In this document: piece by piece, positions 38,698 through 45,995 of the stretch
How the letters are laid out: each line of letters starts with the position of its first letter
Position numbering within the stretch: the first letter of the stretch is position 1
DNA from: Defluviicoccus sp.
Lineage (GTDB): Bacteria > Pseudomonadota > Alphaproteobacteria > MPNO01
DNA length: 47,551 nt
Assembly: GCA_022823775.1 (NCBI GenBank)
Contig: JAJEHI010000026.1
Location: 1-47,551, forward strand
Reading direction: 5' to 3'
Position numbers and translations under genes: made by a program
Notes under the pieces: model-generated
Database searches by the model: none
The model's input: only the letters and a program-made list of their open reading frames with translations
Told to the model about the DNA's origin: nothing

Positions 38698-38731
38698 TGC
38701 TAAAATTAGCACAAATCGCGTCCCCAGTCAA
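38698..38731 (-). promoter_or_regulatory. Promoter with overlapping 14 bp palindrome
   Basis: Minus strand TTGACT, a 17 bp spacer and TAATTT (38703-38731). The perfect palindrome TGCTAAAATTAGCA at 38698-38711 covers the -10 box, the position of a repressor operator. Confidence 0.6.
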
Positions 38732-38785
38732 GAAATTTTATCGAAAAAAACCAATTTCTCCCGGTTTTTCGCGTCGGCACGACGG

Positions 38786-39103
38786 TCATCCCCCGATTTC
38801 GTCGAAATACACCAGCGCCGGCAGGTTGCGGCGTCCATGGACGATCCGCAGGATCGCCGGCTCGCCTCCGGCGGCCTCGATCCTGGCGAAGAATATGACG
38901 TGACGCCGGTAGTTCGCCGAACGCAGCCCCGGCGCGAACAGGCTCCGGTCGCGGCCGCTGTCCGGGTCGGCCGCGATTCTCTCGAAAGCGCCCACCATGC
39001 CGCGGTAATAGTCGAGCCACCGGTCGTGGCCCCGGGTTGCCAGCGTGTAGTCCCGAATGTCGTCGAGATCCCGCCGCGCCAGGCGGGACAGCCGGATCGT
39101 CAT
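38786..39103 (-). CDS. parE: ParE-type toxin
   Basis: A 105-residue RelE/ParE-fold toxin. It begins MTIRLSRLARRDLDDIRDYT, has a central RGHDRWLDYYRGMVGAFERI, and ends with RSANYRRHVIFFARIEAAGG and RIVHGRRNLPAL, the conserved strand-turn-strand of ParE. ParE toxins inhibit DNA gyrase; related ones cut RNA. It follows the parD antitoxin by ten bases. Confidence 0.9.
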   Translation of the reverse strand: MTIRLSRLARRDLDDIRDYTLATRGHDRWLDYYRGMVGAFERIAADPDSGRDRSLFAPGLRSANYRRHVIFFARIEAAGGEPAILRIVHGRRNLPALVYFDEIGG

Positions 39104-39113
39104 GCCGGCGCGG

Positions 39114-39356
39114 CTATTTCAGGCCGGCGCCGGGCTCGTACTCCACGGGGTCGAACGTTTCGAACCCGCCGGCCTCGGCCTCGCGCACCGCCTCTTCCAG
39201 CTCGACCTTCAGTGCATGGAACTGGCGCGCGCCGTCGCGTTCCATCAGCAACCGGACCCCGGCGCGGACCACTTCGCTCGCGTTGGCGTAGGCGCCGGTT
39301 TCGATCTGGCGCCGCACGTAATCCTCCATCGGCCGGGTCAGGTGCACGTTCGGCAT
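39114..39356 (-). CDS. parD: ParD-type antitoxin
   Basis: An 80-residue antitoxin with the ParD ribbon-helix-helix: MPNVHLTRPMEDYVRRQIET, then GAYANASEVVRAGVRLLMER. The C-terminal half (FHALKVELEEAVREAEAGGF) binds the toxin. A TGTC...GACA inverted repeat lies 16 bp upstream of its start, probably its own operator. Confidence 0.92.
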   Translation of the reverse strand: MPNVHLTRPMEDYVRRQIETGAYANASEVVRAGVRLLMERDGARQFHALKVELEEAVREAEAGGFETFDPVEYEPGAGLK

Positions 39357-39371
39357 CCGGGCTCTCCGCTA

Positions 39372-39396
39372 TGTCCGATATTGTCGTATACTGACA
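39372..39396. promoter_or_regulatory. parDE operator-like inverted repeat
   Basis: TGTCCGATATTGTCGTATAC, then TGACA. Nested TGTC and GACA half-sites around a palindromic GTATAC. It lies just upstream of parD, consistent with ParD autorepression. Confidence 0.45.
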
Positions 39397-39455
39397 TGGA
39401 TCGCGCGCGCCCGGCAATCGCGGGCAACCCGGGCAAGCGGAAAAACACCCGCCCC

Positions 39456-40235
39456 CTACCGCGGGCGCGCCGCGCCGAGCTTCGCCGGCTCGATGGTGGC
39501 GACGTACGCCATGACGGCGTCGAGATCCTCCAGCGTGATCTCGAGCGGCACGATGGGCGGCGGGCGGGATTCGTCGAACGGCTCGGTGGTGCCGGGGATC
39601 TGGGTGAACGAGGGGTGCGGGTTGAGCAGGTAGAAGCCGCGGAAGCGGAGCTCCCAGTCGTTGAGCGTCTTGAGGAGCGCGAAGGACGGCGTCGAGCCGA
39701 GCCCGCCCATCCGGTTGCGCGGCCCGATCACATGGCAGCGCCCGCAATGGAGGAAGGAGAGCTTCTCGCCCCGCGCCAGGTCGCCGGCGGGCCTGGCGCG
39801 GCGCTTTTCCGCCTTGACCCCCGCCGCCGCCAGATAGACCCGGCGTCCGTTCGCGCGGAACGATTCGACGGTCCGCTGGCCCACCCTGGAGAGCAGCCAG
39901 TCGACGAAGCGCTTCGCGTGCGCCGGCGCCGCGGCGCCGCCCTCGGCGACGCGCACCGCGTAGACCGTCTTGCCGCCCCGGAACGCCGCGCGCCCGCCCT
40001 TCACCACGTCGGCCGGGCCGAGCTTGACGTCGACCTGGATGCCTTCCTCCAGCACCGTCGGCGTCACCCTTATGCCGGTCTTGAGCGAGAATCTCGGCAG
40101 CAGGTAGGCGAGGAACCCGCTCTCGCTCAGCCCGGAGCTCGCCGCCAGCACGATGCGGCGCTCCTCCGCCGCCGTGCCTTGCGCGAACGCGAGCACGCAG
40201 AGCGCGACCGCTCCTCCCAACCGCCAGACCGGCAT
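39456..40235 (-). CDS. Fusion of shortened TupA-like domain with cytochrome c
   Basis: A 259-residue exported protein. A signal peptide (LGGAVALCVLAFAQGTAA) leads into a part that matches the two ends of tungstate-binding TupA: LAASSGLSESGFLAYLLPRF, then SLKTGIRV (N-terminal), and FVDWLLSRVGQRTVESFRANG (C-terminal). The ligand-binding middle of about 120 residues is absent. A c-type cytochrome domain follows, with CGRCH at 164-168 and possible axial ligands in later Met or His residues. Oxyanion binding is therefore unlikely; a periplasmic electron-transfer role is more so. The ATG follows GGGGAGGAGGGC. It lies divergent from the DUF6494 operon. Confidence 0.8.
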   Translation of the reverse strand: MPVWRLGGAVALCVLAFAQGTAAEERRIVLAASSGLSESGFLAYLLPRFSLKTGIRVTPTVLEEGIQVDVKLGPADVVKGGRAAFRGGKTVYAVRVAEGGAAAPAHAKRFVDWLLSRVGQRTVESFRANGRRVYLAAAGVKAEKRRARPAGDLARGEKLSFLHCGRCHVIGPRNRMGGLGSTPSFALLKTLNDWELRFRGFYLLNPHPSFTQIPGTTEPFDESRPPPIVPLEITLEDLDAVMAYVATIEPAKLGAARPR

Positions 40236-40365
40236 GGCAGCCCTCCTCCCCGGACGTTCCCCTTGCGGCCCCCGGACGCGCCGGGGAAACTCCGCCGGTA
40301 TTCGCCGATCTCATGCTAACCCGACCGCGGCGGCCGGGGAAACCGGGGGCGTCCGCTCCTTTTTT

Positions 40366-40466
40366 CGTCATGCCCGGACTTGTTCCGGGCATCCACGGGG
40401 TGCAGCATGAAGACGCGGACCCGGGAAGGATGGGCGTAGATGCCCGGAACAAGTCCGGGCATGACG
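40366..40466. repeat. Family B palindromic repeat, copy 5
   Basis: Perfect-looking CGTCATGCCCGGACTTGTTC / GAACAAGTCCGGGCATGACG arms with a core (about 45 bp) different from copies 2, 3, 4 and 6. It lies in the divergent promoter region. Confidence 0.88.
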
Positions 40467-40501
40467 CCGAGGGCCGGGCGCCGGCGACGGAAGGGAACGC
40501 C

Positions 40502-40714
40502 ATGAGCGAGGGTTTCGACGACTTCAACATGACGATGCGCAAGTTCCTCAAGCAGGTGGGGGTGACCTCGCAGCGGGCGATCGAGGACGCGATGCGCGAC
40601 GCCGGGGCGGAGAAGACCGCCGGCCGCAGCTTCACCGCCCGGGTGGTGCTGACGATCGACGAGCTCGATCTCGAGCACACCGTCGAGGGCCGGATCGACG
40701 GCAGGGGCGAATGA
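40502..40714 (+). CDS. DUF6494 family small protein
   Basis: A 70-residue protein: MSEGFDDFNMTMRKFLKQVG, then VTSQRAIEDAMRDA and a C-terminal beta hairpin TARVVLTIDELDLEHTVEGR. It matches the uncharacterised DUF6494 family, which I recall next to Mrp-type ATPases in Rhodospirillales. The ATG follows GGAAGGGAAC. The stop overlaps the next start by four bases. Confidence 0.85.
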   Translation: MSEGFDDFNMTMRKFLKQVGVTSQRAIEDAMRDAGAEKTAGRSFTARVVLTIDELDLEHTVEGRIDGRGE

Positions 40715-41772
40715 CCGCGCGCGACGACGTGCTGGCGGCGCTGAAAGGCGTCGCCGATCCGCTCAGCGGCCAGGACCTGGTTTCGGCCGGGCTGGTGCGG
40801 GCGCTCACCGTCGACGGCGGCGCGGTGCGCTTCGTGCTGGAGATCGACCCGGCGCGGGCCGACGCGATGGAGCCCGCGCGCGCCGAGGCCGAGGCCGCGG
40901 TGCAGGCGCTGGAAGGCGTGAGCTCGGTCTCGGCGGTGATGACCGCGCACAAGGCGACCGCGCCGCCCGAGCTCGATATCGGCCGCCGGGGCGAGGCCCA
41001 GGGCCCGCAAAAGATCCCGGGCATCGAGCGCATCGTCGCCATCGCGTCGGGCAAGGGCGGGGTGGGCAAGTCCACCGTCGCCGCCAACCTCGCCGCCGCC
41101 TTCGCCGCCGAGGGCAGGCGCGCCGGGATGCTGGATGCCGATGTCTACGGCCCCTCCCAGCCCCGCATGCTGGGGGTTTCCGGCCGGCCCGCCTCGCCCG
41201 ACGGCAAGACCATCCTTCCCATGCGCAACCACGGCGTCACCATGATGTCGATCGGGCTGATGACGCGCGAGGACGAGGCCGTGGTGTGGCGCGGCCCGAT
41301 GCTGATGGGCGCGCTGCAGCAGATGATGAGCCAGGTCCAGTGGGGCGCGCTCGACGTGCTGGTGGTCGATCTGCCGCCCGGCACCGGCGACGTGCAGATG
41401 ACGCTGACCCAGAACGCCGAGGTCACCGGCGCCATCGTGGTCTCGACGCCGCAGGACGTGGCGCTGATCGACGCCCGCAAGGGGGTCGACATGTTCCGCA
41501 AGATGGAGACCCCGATCCTCGGCATGATCGAGAACATGTCGCGCTACGTGTGCTCGAACTGCGGTCACGAGGAGCATCTGTTCGGCCATGGCGGGGTGCG
41601 CGAGGCGGCGGAGCGGCTGGGCGTGCCGCTGCTGGCGGAGATTCCGCTCGACATCGACATCCGCACCTCGTCCGACGGCGGCGCGCCGATCGTCGTCTCG
41701 CGGCCGTCCTCGGCCTCGGCCGGGGCGTTCCGCGCGCTCGCCCGCGGGCTGATCGAGGACGGCCACGCGTGA
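40711..41772 (+). CDS. apbC: Mrp/NBP35-family iron-sulfur carrier ATPase (ApbC)
   Basis: A 353-residue P-loop ATPase that carries and delivers 4Fe-4S clusters. The N-terminal DUF59-like domain (about 1-85) is followed by the deviant Walker A GKGGVGKSTVAANLAAA, the DADVYGPSQP segment, and LPPGTGDVQMTL. The cluster-binding CxxC is in SRYVCSNCGHEEHLFGHGG. It overlaps both the preceding DUF6494 gene and the following ligase-like gene by four bases each, so all four genes of this operon are translationally coupled. It could serve the many Fe-S proteins of the formate dehydrogenase locus, though that is only context. Confidence 0.93.
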   Translation: MTARDDVLAALKGVADPLSGQDLVSAGLVRALTVDGGAVRFVLEIDPARADAMEPARAEAEAAVQALEGVSSVSAVMTAHKATAPPELDIGRRGEAQGPQKIPGIERIVAIASGKGGVGKSTVAANLAAAFAAEGRRAGMLDADVYGPSQPRMLGVSGRPASPDGKTILPMRNHGVTMMSIGLMTREDEAVVWRGPMLMGALQQMMSQVQWGALDVLVVDLPPGTGDVQMTLTQNAEVTGAIVVSTPQDVALIDARKGVDMFRKMETPILGMIENMSRYVCSNCGHEEHLFGHGGVREAAERLGVPLLAEIPLDIDIRTSSDGGAPIVVSRPSSASAGAFRALARGLIEDGHA

Positions 41773-42494
41773 ACGGCGGCGACAGGCCGAGCTTCCCGCC
41801 GCTGTTCCGGGGGCTGGAGGTCGAGGGCGCGATCGACCCGTTCGCCAAGGCCTGCGCCGAGGCCGCGCTCGGCTGCGACGCGGGCACCATCGTCCACAAT
41901 GTAAGCGCCGACCGGCTGGCCGCGGCGATCGTCTTCGCGCCCGAGGTGGCGCTCGAGGACGCGATGGCGATGCTGCCGGCCTGCGGCGTCGGGTTCCAGA
42001 ACGCGCTCGGCGCGCTGGCTCCGCCGGAGGTCGCGGTGCACCTGACCTGGGAGGGCGGCATCCTGGTCAACGGCGCGTCCTGCGGCGGGCTGCGCGCCGC
42101 CGCCTCGACCGGAGATCCGGAGGCCGTGCCCGACTGGCTGGTGGTCGGGCTCGCGGTGCCGCTGATCCCCGACGATCCCGACGCCCCCGGGGCCGACCCC
42201 GACCGCACCTCGCTCTACGAGGAGGGCTGCGTCGAGGTCGAGCCGGGCGGCCTGCTGGAGGCCTGGTCGCGCCACACGCTGGTCTGGATCAACCGCTGGA
42301 CGGAGGAGGGGGCGGGGCCGCTCCACGCCGAATGGCGCGGGCTCGCGCACGGCATGGGCGAGGAGATCGCGCTGGACCGCCCGGACGGGCCGATGCAAGG
42401 TACCTTCGTCGGCATCGACGAACGCTTTGGCATGCTGCTCAGGCGGGGCGGGAAGACGAGGCTCCTGCCGCTCACCGATCTCCTCGGGGGATGA
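41769..42494 (+). CDS. Biotin/lipoate-protein ligase-like protein
   Basis: A 241-residue protein of the biotin/lipoate ligase fold. A catalytic-like core shows AAIVFAPEVALEDAMAMLPA, NALGALAPPEVAVHLTWEGG and ILVNGASCGGLRAAAS, and a C-terminal domain (DUF4444 type) has LVWINRWTEEGAGPLHAEWR and GTFVGIDERFGMLLRRGG. The usual GRGR...W ATP-binding motif of BirA is not evident, so enzymatic ligase activity is doubtful. The GTG start overlaps the apbC stop. Its role beside an iron-sulfur carrier is unknown. Confidence 0.82.
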   Translation: MNGGDRPSFPPLFRGLEVEGAIDPFAKACAEAALGCDAGTIVHNVSADRLAAAIVFAPEVALEDAMAMLPACGVGFQNALGALAPPEVAVHLTWEGGILVNGASCGGLRAAASTGDPEAVPDWLVVGLAVPLIPDDPDAPGADPDRTSLYEEGCVEVEPGGLLEAWSRHTLVWINRWTEEGAGPLHAEWRGLAHGMGEEIALDRPDGPMQGTFVGIDERFGMLLRRGGKTRLLPLTDLLGG

Positions 42495-42982
42495 CGATGA
42501 ACCTCGCCCGCGCGATCCATTTCGACGAGAGCGACATGCGGGTGTTCTACGCGCCGGCGCGGACCGGCGAGTGGTGCATCTCGGGCGGCTTCGAGTTCTC
42601 CAACTGGAGCGAGGCCGACCTCGCCGGCAAGGCGCGCCAGGCCTTCGCCAACGGCTGGCTCGGGGTGGAGACGTTCGGCCGCGTCACCTTCGTCGCGGTG
42701 ACCCGGATCGAGGCCGACGAGATGGAGGCGCTGGCGCGCCGTCTCGCCGAGCATTTCGTCGAGATCTACGGCGCGCCCTCCATCGAGGCGGCGCTGGAGA
42801 CGGCCCGCGAGGAGATGGCCCAGATGGCCGGGCTCTGCGAGGACCACGCCCCCAACACGCTCTTGACCGTCTCCCGCGAGCTCACCGAGGCCGGCGTGAA
42901 GGAAAGCTTCCGCGCCATCGAGGCCGACGACGCGGGGCTGGAGCAGTTCGCCATCCACCCGGACGGGGACGCGATGGGGTAG
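42491..42982 (+). CDS. DUF6505 family protein
   Basis: A 163-residue protein: MTMNLARAIHFDESDMRVFY, then GEWCISGGFEFSNWSEADLA, WLGVETFGRVTFVAVTRIEA and AEHFVEIYGAPSIEAALETA. It matches, from memory, DUF6505, an uncharacterised family that travels with DUF6494 and Mrp. The ATG overlaps the ligase-like stop (ATGA). It is the last gene of the operon. Confidence 0.8.
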   Translation: MTMNLARAIHFDESDMRVFYAPARTGEWCISGGFEFSNWSEADLAGKARQAFANGWLGVETFGRVTFVAVTRIEADEMEALARRLAEHFVEIYGAPSIEAALETAREEMAQMAGLCEDHAPNTLLTVSRELTEAGVKESFRAIEADDAGLEQFAIHPDGDAMG

Positions 42983-42999
42983 GGGGGCGGCGAAGGCCG

Positions 43000-43182
43000 C
43001 TATTCGGCGGCGGCGCGCCCGCGATCCCGATCCATCAGGAACTTCGTGAGAAGATCGACCGCGCCCTCGAGCCGGGAGATGCGGTCGCGCAGATTGCCGA
43101 TGTCGCGGTGCAGGCTCCACAGGAACGCGATGATCGCGAGCAGCGCGGCCAGCGTCGCGTAGTCGAAAAAGCCATCGTTCAT
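43000..43182 (-). CDS. Small membrane protein with coiled coil
   Basis: A 60-residue protein: MNDGFFDYATLAALLAIIAF, a single membrane helix ending LWSLHRD, then a heptad helix IGNLRDRISRLEGAVDLLTK and a charged tail. It has the same plan as the 45-residue protein at 25394-25531. Convergent with the DUF6505 gene. Function unknown. Confidence 0.68.
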   Translation of the reverse strand: MNDGFFDYATLAALLAIIAFLWSLHRDIGNLRDRISRLEGAVDLLTKFLMDRDRGRAAAE

Positions 43183-43253
43183 GCAACCGATATAACATAA
43201 GTGCTGTCGGCCCGCCAGCCCGGGGAAGCGGGTGGAGAAATCCGGGCCGAGGC

Positions 43254-43353
43254 TCTCCCCCGGCCCCTCCCGCGAGCGGGAGGGGAGAAGGCAAGGCGGG
43301 AGCGCCGCCGCGCGAATCCCCCTCTCCCCGCCGGGGAGAGGGTCGGGGTGAGG
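43254..43353. repeat. Family A double-hairpin repeat, copy 6 (inverted)
   Basis: CTCCCCCGGCCCCTCCCGCG start and CCCTCTCCCC...GGGGAGAGGG end: the family sequence in the opposite orientation to the other copies. Confidence 0.85.
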
Positions 43354-43388
43354 AGCCGGGGAACGGTTTCCACCGAAACGGATACGCC

Positions 43389-43607
43389 TCAACCGGCGGA
43401 GCGATCGGCCGGGGTGAGCGGCCCGTCCCCGAGCACGGCGGCGATACGATTGGCCACCCGGTCACGCGGTTCGTCCGGCGTCTCCCGGACGATGTGATTG
43501 TATTGCCGGGTGTCGAAGTGGACGTCCCCCAGCCTGTCCTTTCGGCAGGTGAAGATGACCGGAATGCCGAGCCCTTGCGCGAAGCCGGCCTCGTAATAAA
43601 CGCCGCC
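43389..43607 (-). pseudogene. C-terminal fragment of a deoxyribosyltransferase/TIR-like protein
   Basis: A 73-codon open stretch without a start: GGVYYEAGFAQGLGIPVIFT, then CRKDRLGDVHFDTRQYNHIV and ANRIAAVLGDG. The YYEAGFAxGLGxPVI pattern, with a Glu in the active-site position, is that of proteins related to nucleoside 2-deoxyribosyltransferases and TIR-like enzymes. The 5' end stops exactly where a family A tail (GCCCTCCCCCGGCC, 43607-43621) begins, so the rest of the gene was lost at a repeat. Non-functional as it stands. Confidence 0.65.
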
Positions 43608-43717
43608 GCCCTCCCCCGGCCTCTACTCGCTTGATGGCCGGCCGCGGGTCCGGCAGAGTCTCCGGCGCGGGCGGCACGCCCGCACTTCCCGTTGTCGTTC
43701 CCCGCCGCCGCCCCGTA

Positions 43718-43833
43718 TCGTCAAGCCCGGACTCGTTCCGGGCATCCACGTGGGACCGCCGCCTCGTTCCCTCCCGGCCCGCACCGCGATGCCGCGGGAC
43801 GTGGATGGCCGGAACGAGTCCGGGCTTGACGGG
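43718..43833. repeat. Family B palindromic repeat, copy 6 (core inverted)
   Basis: Arms CGTCAAGCCCGGACTCGTTC / GAACGAGTCCGGGCTTGACG, with compensatory T-to-A changes. The core (CCGCCTCGTTCCCTCCCGG, CGCGATGCCGCGG) is the inverse of copies 2-4. Confidence 0.88.
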
Positions 43834-43869
43834 GAAGGGGAGCCGGGGGAACGCTTCCGGCCGGTCATC

Positions 43870-44592
43870 CTATTCGTTCGGCACCAGTTCCAGATGAAGC
43901 GATTCCACCCACCCGGTGTTCAACTGGAAACCGCCCGCGGTCAACTTCGCCCCGTCGATTTCGAAGGTCTTCCGGCCCATGAGGTCGCTGTCGAACGCAT
44001 CCGCTTCCCAGAATGAGATCGTCACCCGGTCGCCCCGATATACTTTCACCGGCAGTTTCATCCCGGCGAAATGAACCCGCCTTCCCGAGACCGACACTTC
44101 CGGGGTCCTTCCCCAGAACCGCTTCCGAAGCTCCGCCGCCTTGCTTTCGAGCGAAGCCATCCGGCTCCGGAGGTCTCCGAGGCGCCGCTTCGTCGAAGCC
44201 AGCCAGTTCTCGCGGTCCTTTTTTTCTTCGGAAGAAAGCGTATCGGAACCCGAGGCTTCGCTCTTCGCCAACTGGCGCCCGACCCTTCTCAGCTCCTGCT
44301 TGACGGCCGTCAGTTCCGTTCTCGCGCGTTTGAACGCCTGCCTGGCGGCCGGATCCCGCCTGTCGATGGAGACATAGAATTCCGACTGCCCGTACCCGTC
44401 TCCGGGCGCCTCGGATTCCAGCACCACGAGGCCCACCGCGACCCGGTAAGCCTTTCCGCCGTCATCCTCGCCGGCGCACGCGCCTGCCCAGGGCCACGCC
44501 AGCCCGGCGGCCAGGCACGAAACGATCATGAGGCGTCGAGAACGACCGGCGCCGCCAGCACCCGATTGCCGCTGCCCTTGCCGCTTGCTCAT
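43870..44592 (-). CDS. Exported coiled-coil protein with C2-like C-terminal segment
   Basis: A 240-residue protein. An N-terminal polar stretch and a signal helix (LMIVSCLAAGLAWPWAGACA) are followed by a beta-rich part (AYRVAVGLVVLESE, EFYVSIDRRD). A long charged helix at about 83-155 (ARTELTAVKQELRRVGRQLA, then RRLGDLRSRMASLESKAAEL) forms a coiled coil. The end, VKVYRGDRVTISFWEADAFD, then SDLMGRKTFEIDG, resembles a C2-like beta sandwich in which a D-x-D-x-D pattern could bind calcium. No named family. The true start may be the internal Met at residue 22 (LMIVSCLAAG). Divergent from the ankyrin gene by 50 bp. Confidence 0.7.
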   Translation of the reverse strand: MSKRQGQRQSGAGGAGRSRRLMIVSCLAAGLAWPWAGACAGEDDGGKAYRVAVGLVVLESEAPGDGYGQSEFYVSIDRRDPAARQAFKRARTELTAVKQELRRVGRQLAKSEASGSDTLSSEEKKDRENWLASTKRRLGDLRSRMASLESKAAELRKRFWGRTPEVSVSGRRVHFAGMKLPVKVYRGDRVTISFWEADAFDSDLMGRKTFEIDGAKLTAGGFQLNTGWVESLHLELVPNE

Positions 44593-44642
44593 CGTTAGCC
44601 CTTATCGATTGGAATTGGCCTGCCCACGGCCCACAATACCTC

Positions 44643-45659
44643 ATGCACGCTATTCGCCGGTCCCGATACGGGCAACGGTTCGATCGGGCGTTTCACCCGC
44701 CCCTGCCTTGCCTGGCCCGCATTTCGACCGCAAGCACGACCGCCGGACCGCGGCGCAAGACCGCAATCGCGACCGTACGAACCGTCGCCGCGGCGGCCGC
44801 CGTCTCGCTGGCCCTGCTTTCCGCCGCCTGCCCGGGGGCGGCCGAGCCGTCGTCTTGCGGCGACTGGAACACCCGCCAGTTCTTCCACCGCGCCGCGCCG
44901 GCGGACGTGCTCCGCTGCCTCGAAGCGGGAGCGGCACCCGGCGCCCGCGGGGAGTTCGGGCTTACGCCCCTGCACTTTGCCGCGATGCACAGCCGCGCGC
45001 CCGCCGCGATCGCGCTGCTGGCCGGCGCCGGCGCCGACCTCGAGGCGCGCACGGCGGAAGGGTGGACGCCGCTCCACGCCGCGGTGCGCTACGGCCGCGC
45101 GCCCGCCATGGTCGCCGCCCTTCTGAAGGCCGGCGCGGACCCCAACGCGCGCAACCGCAGGGGTTGGACGCCCCTGCACCATGCTGCGCTCTACCGGCGC
45201 GCCCCGTTCGCCGTCTCCGTCCTCCTGATGCGCGGAGCGGATCCCAACGCCCGGGCGGGGGACGGCACGACCCCGCTCCACCTCGCCGCCGGCAACCGCC
45301 ATATGCCTTGGATGGTTCCCCTCCTGTTGGTCGCCGGGGCCGTGGCCGATGCGCGCGCCAGGGACGGCAAGACACCGTTGCACTATGCGGCGGAGCACGA
45401 TGCGACGGCGTCTTCGATCGCGATCCTGGCCCAGGCGGGAGCCGGCCTCGACGCCCGGGACGCCGACGGCGCGACGCCGCTGCACCGCGCGGCCGCGTTC
45501 GGCAAGAACCCCGCCACGCTCATCGCCCTGCTGAATGCGGGCGCCGACCCGGGTGCGCGGACCGCCGACGGCAGGCTGCCGCTCGATCTGATACGCCAGA
45601 ACGCCGTCCTTCGTGACACGGAGGCCCGCGCGCGCCTCCAGGCGACGCGGCGGCGATGA
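44643..45659 (+). CDS. Exported ankyrin-repeat protein
   Basis: A 338-residue protein. A long N-terminus ends in a hydrophobic signal-like helix (AAAAAVSLALLSAACPGAAE, about 48-67). Then follow about seven ankyrin repeats of 33-36 residues with the TPLHxAA signature, for example GLTPLHFAAMHSRAPAAIAL, GWTPLHAAVRYGRAPAMVAA and GKTPLHYAAEHDATASSIAI. The repeats bind proteins; the partner is unknown. The region AACPGAAE could hold a lipobox-like Cys. A later start would give a normal-length signal peptide. Divergent from the coiled-coil exported protein. Confidence 0.85.
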   Translation: MHAIRRSRYGQRFDRAFHPPLPCLARISTASTTAGPRRKTAIATVRTVAAAAAVSLALLSAACPGAAEPSSCGDWNTRQFFHRAAPADVLRCLEAGAAPGARGEFGLTPLHFAAMHSRAPAAIALLAGAGADLEARTAEGWTPLHAAVRYGRAPAMVAALLKAGADPNARNRRGWTPLHHAALYRRAPFAVSVLLMRGADPNARAGDGTTPLHLAAGNRHMPWMVPLLLVAGAVADARARDGKTPLHYAAEHDATASSIAILAQAGAGLDARDADGATPLHRAAAFGKNPATLIALLNAGADPGARTADGRLPLDLIRQNAVLRDTEARARLQATRRR

Positions 45660-45692
45660 TCGCGTGGCAACGCCCGCGCGCGCGGCGCGCAT

Positions 45693-45995
45693 GTGCACGG
45701 ATTCGTCACGGCGGTCATGGACCGTTACGGCAAGCCCGAGCTCGGCTTCCGGTCCTGCCTCGGCGTTCTGCGTCTCGCCGGGTGCCACGACCCGGACCGC
45801 TTCGACGCGGCCTGGCGATACGCGCTCGAGCTCGGCACCGCAACCTATCGCGGGCTCGACGCGATCCTGCGCACCGGCGCCGACCTCGCCGATGCCGACC
45901 CGACACTCGCCGACGCCATCCTCGACCGCCTCGTCCATGCCGCATACCGCATCGAACTCACCGGCCCATCCATGCGGGCAGGGCGCCGGCGCATG
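45693..45995 (+). pseudogene. IS21 transposase genes reduced to a fused IstA-IstB tail
   Basis: One frame holds the C-terminal part of IstA (HGFVTAVMDRYGKPELGFRS, YALELGTATYRGLDAIL; to about 45885). It continues directly into the C-terminal end of IstB (LADAILDRLVHAAYRIELTG, PSMRAGRRR; to about 45995). The middle, that is the IstA stop and nearly all of IstB, is deleted. It cannot transpose. Confidence 0.65.
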
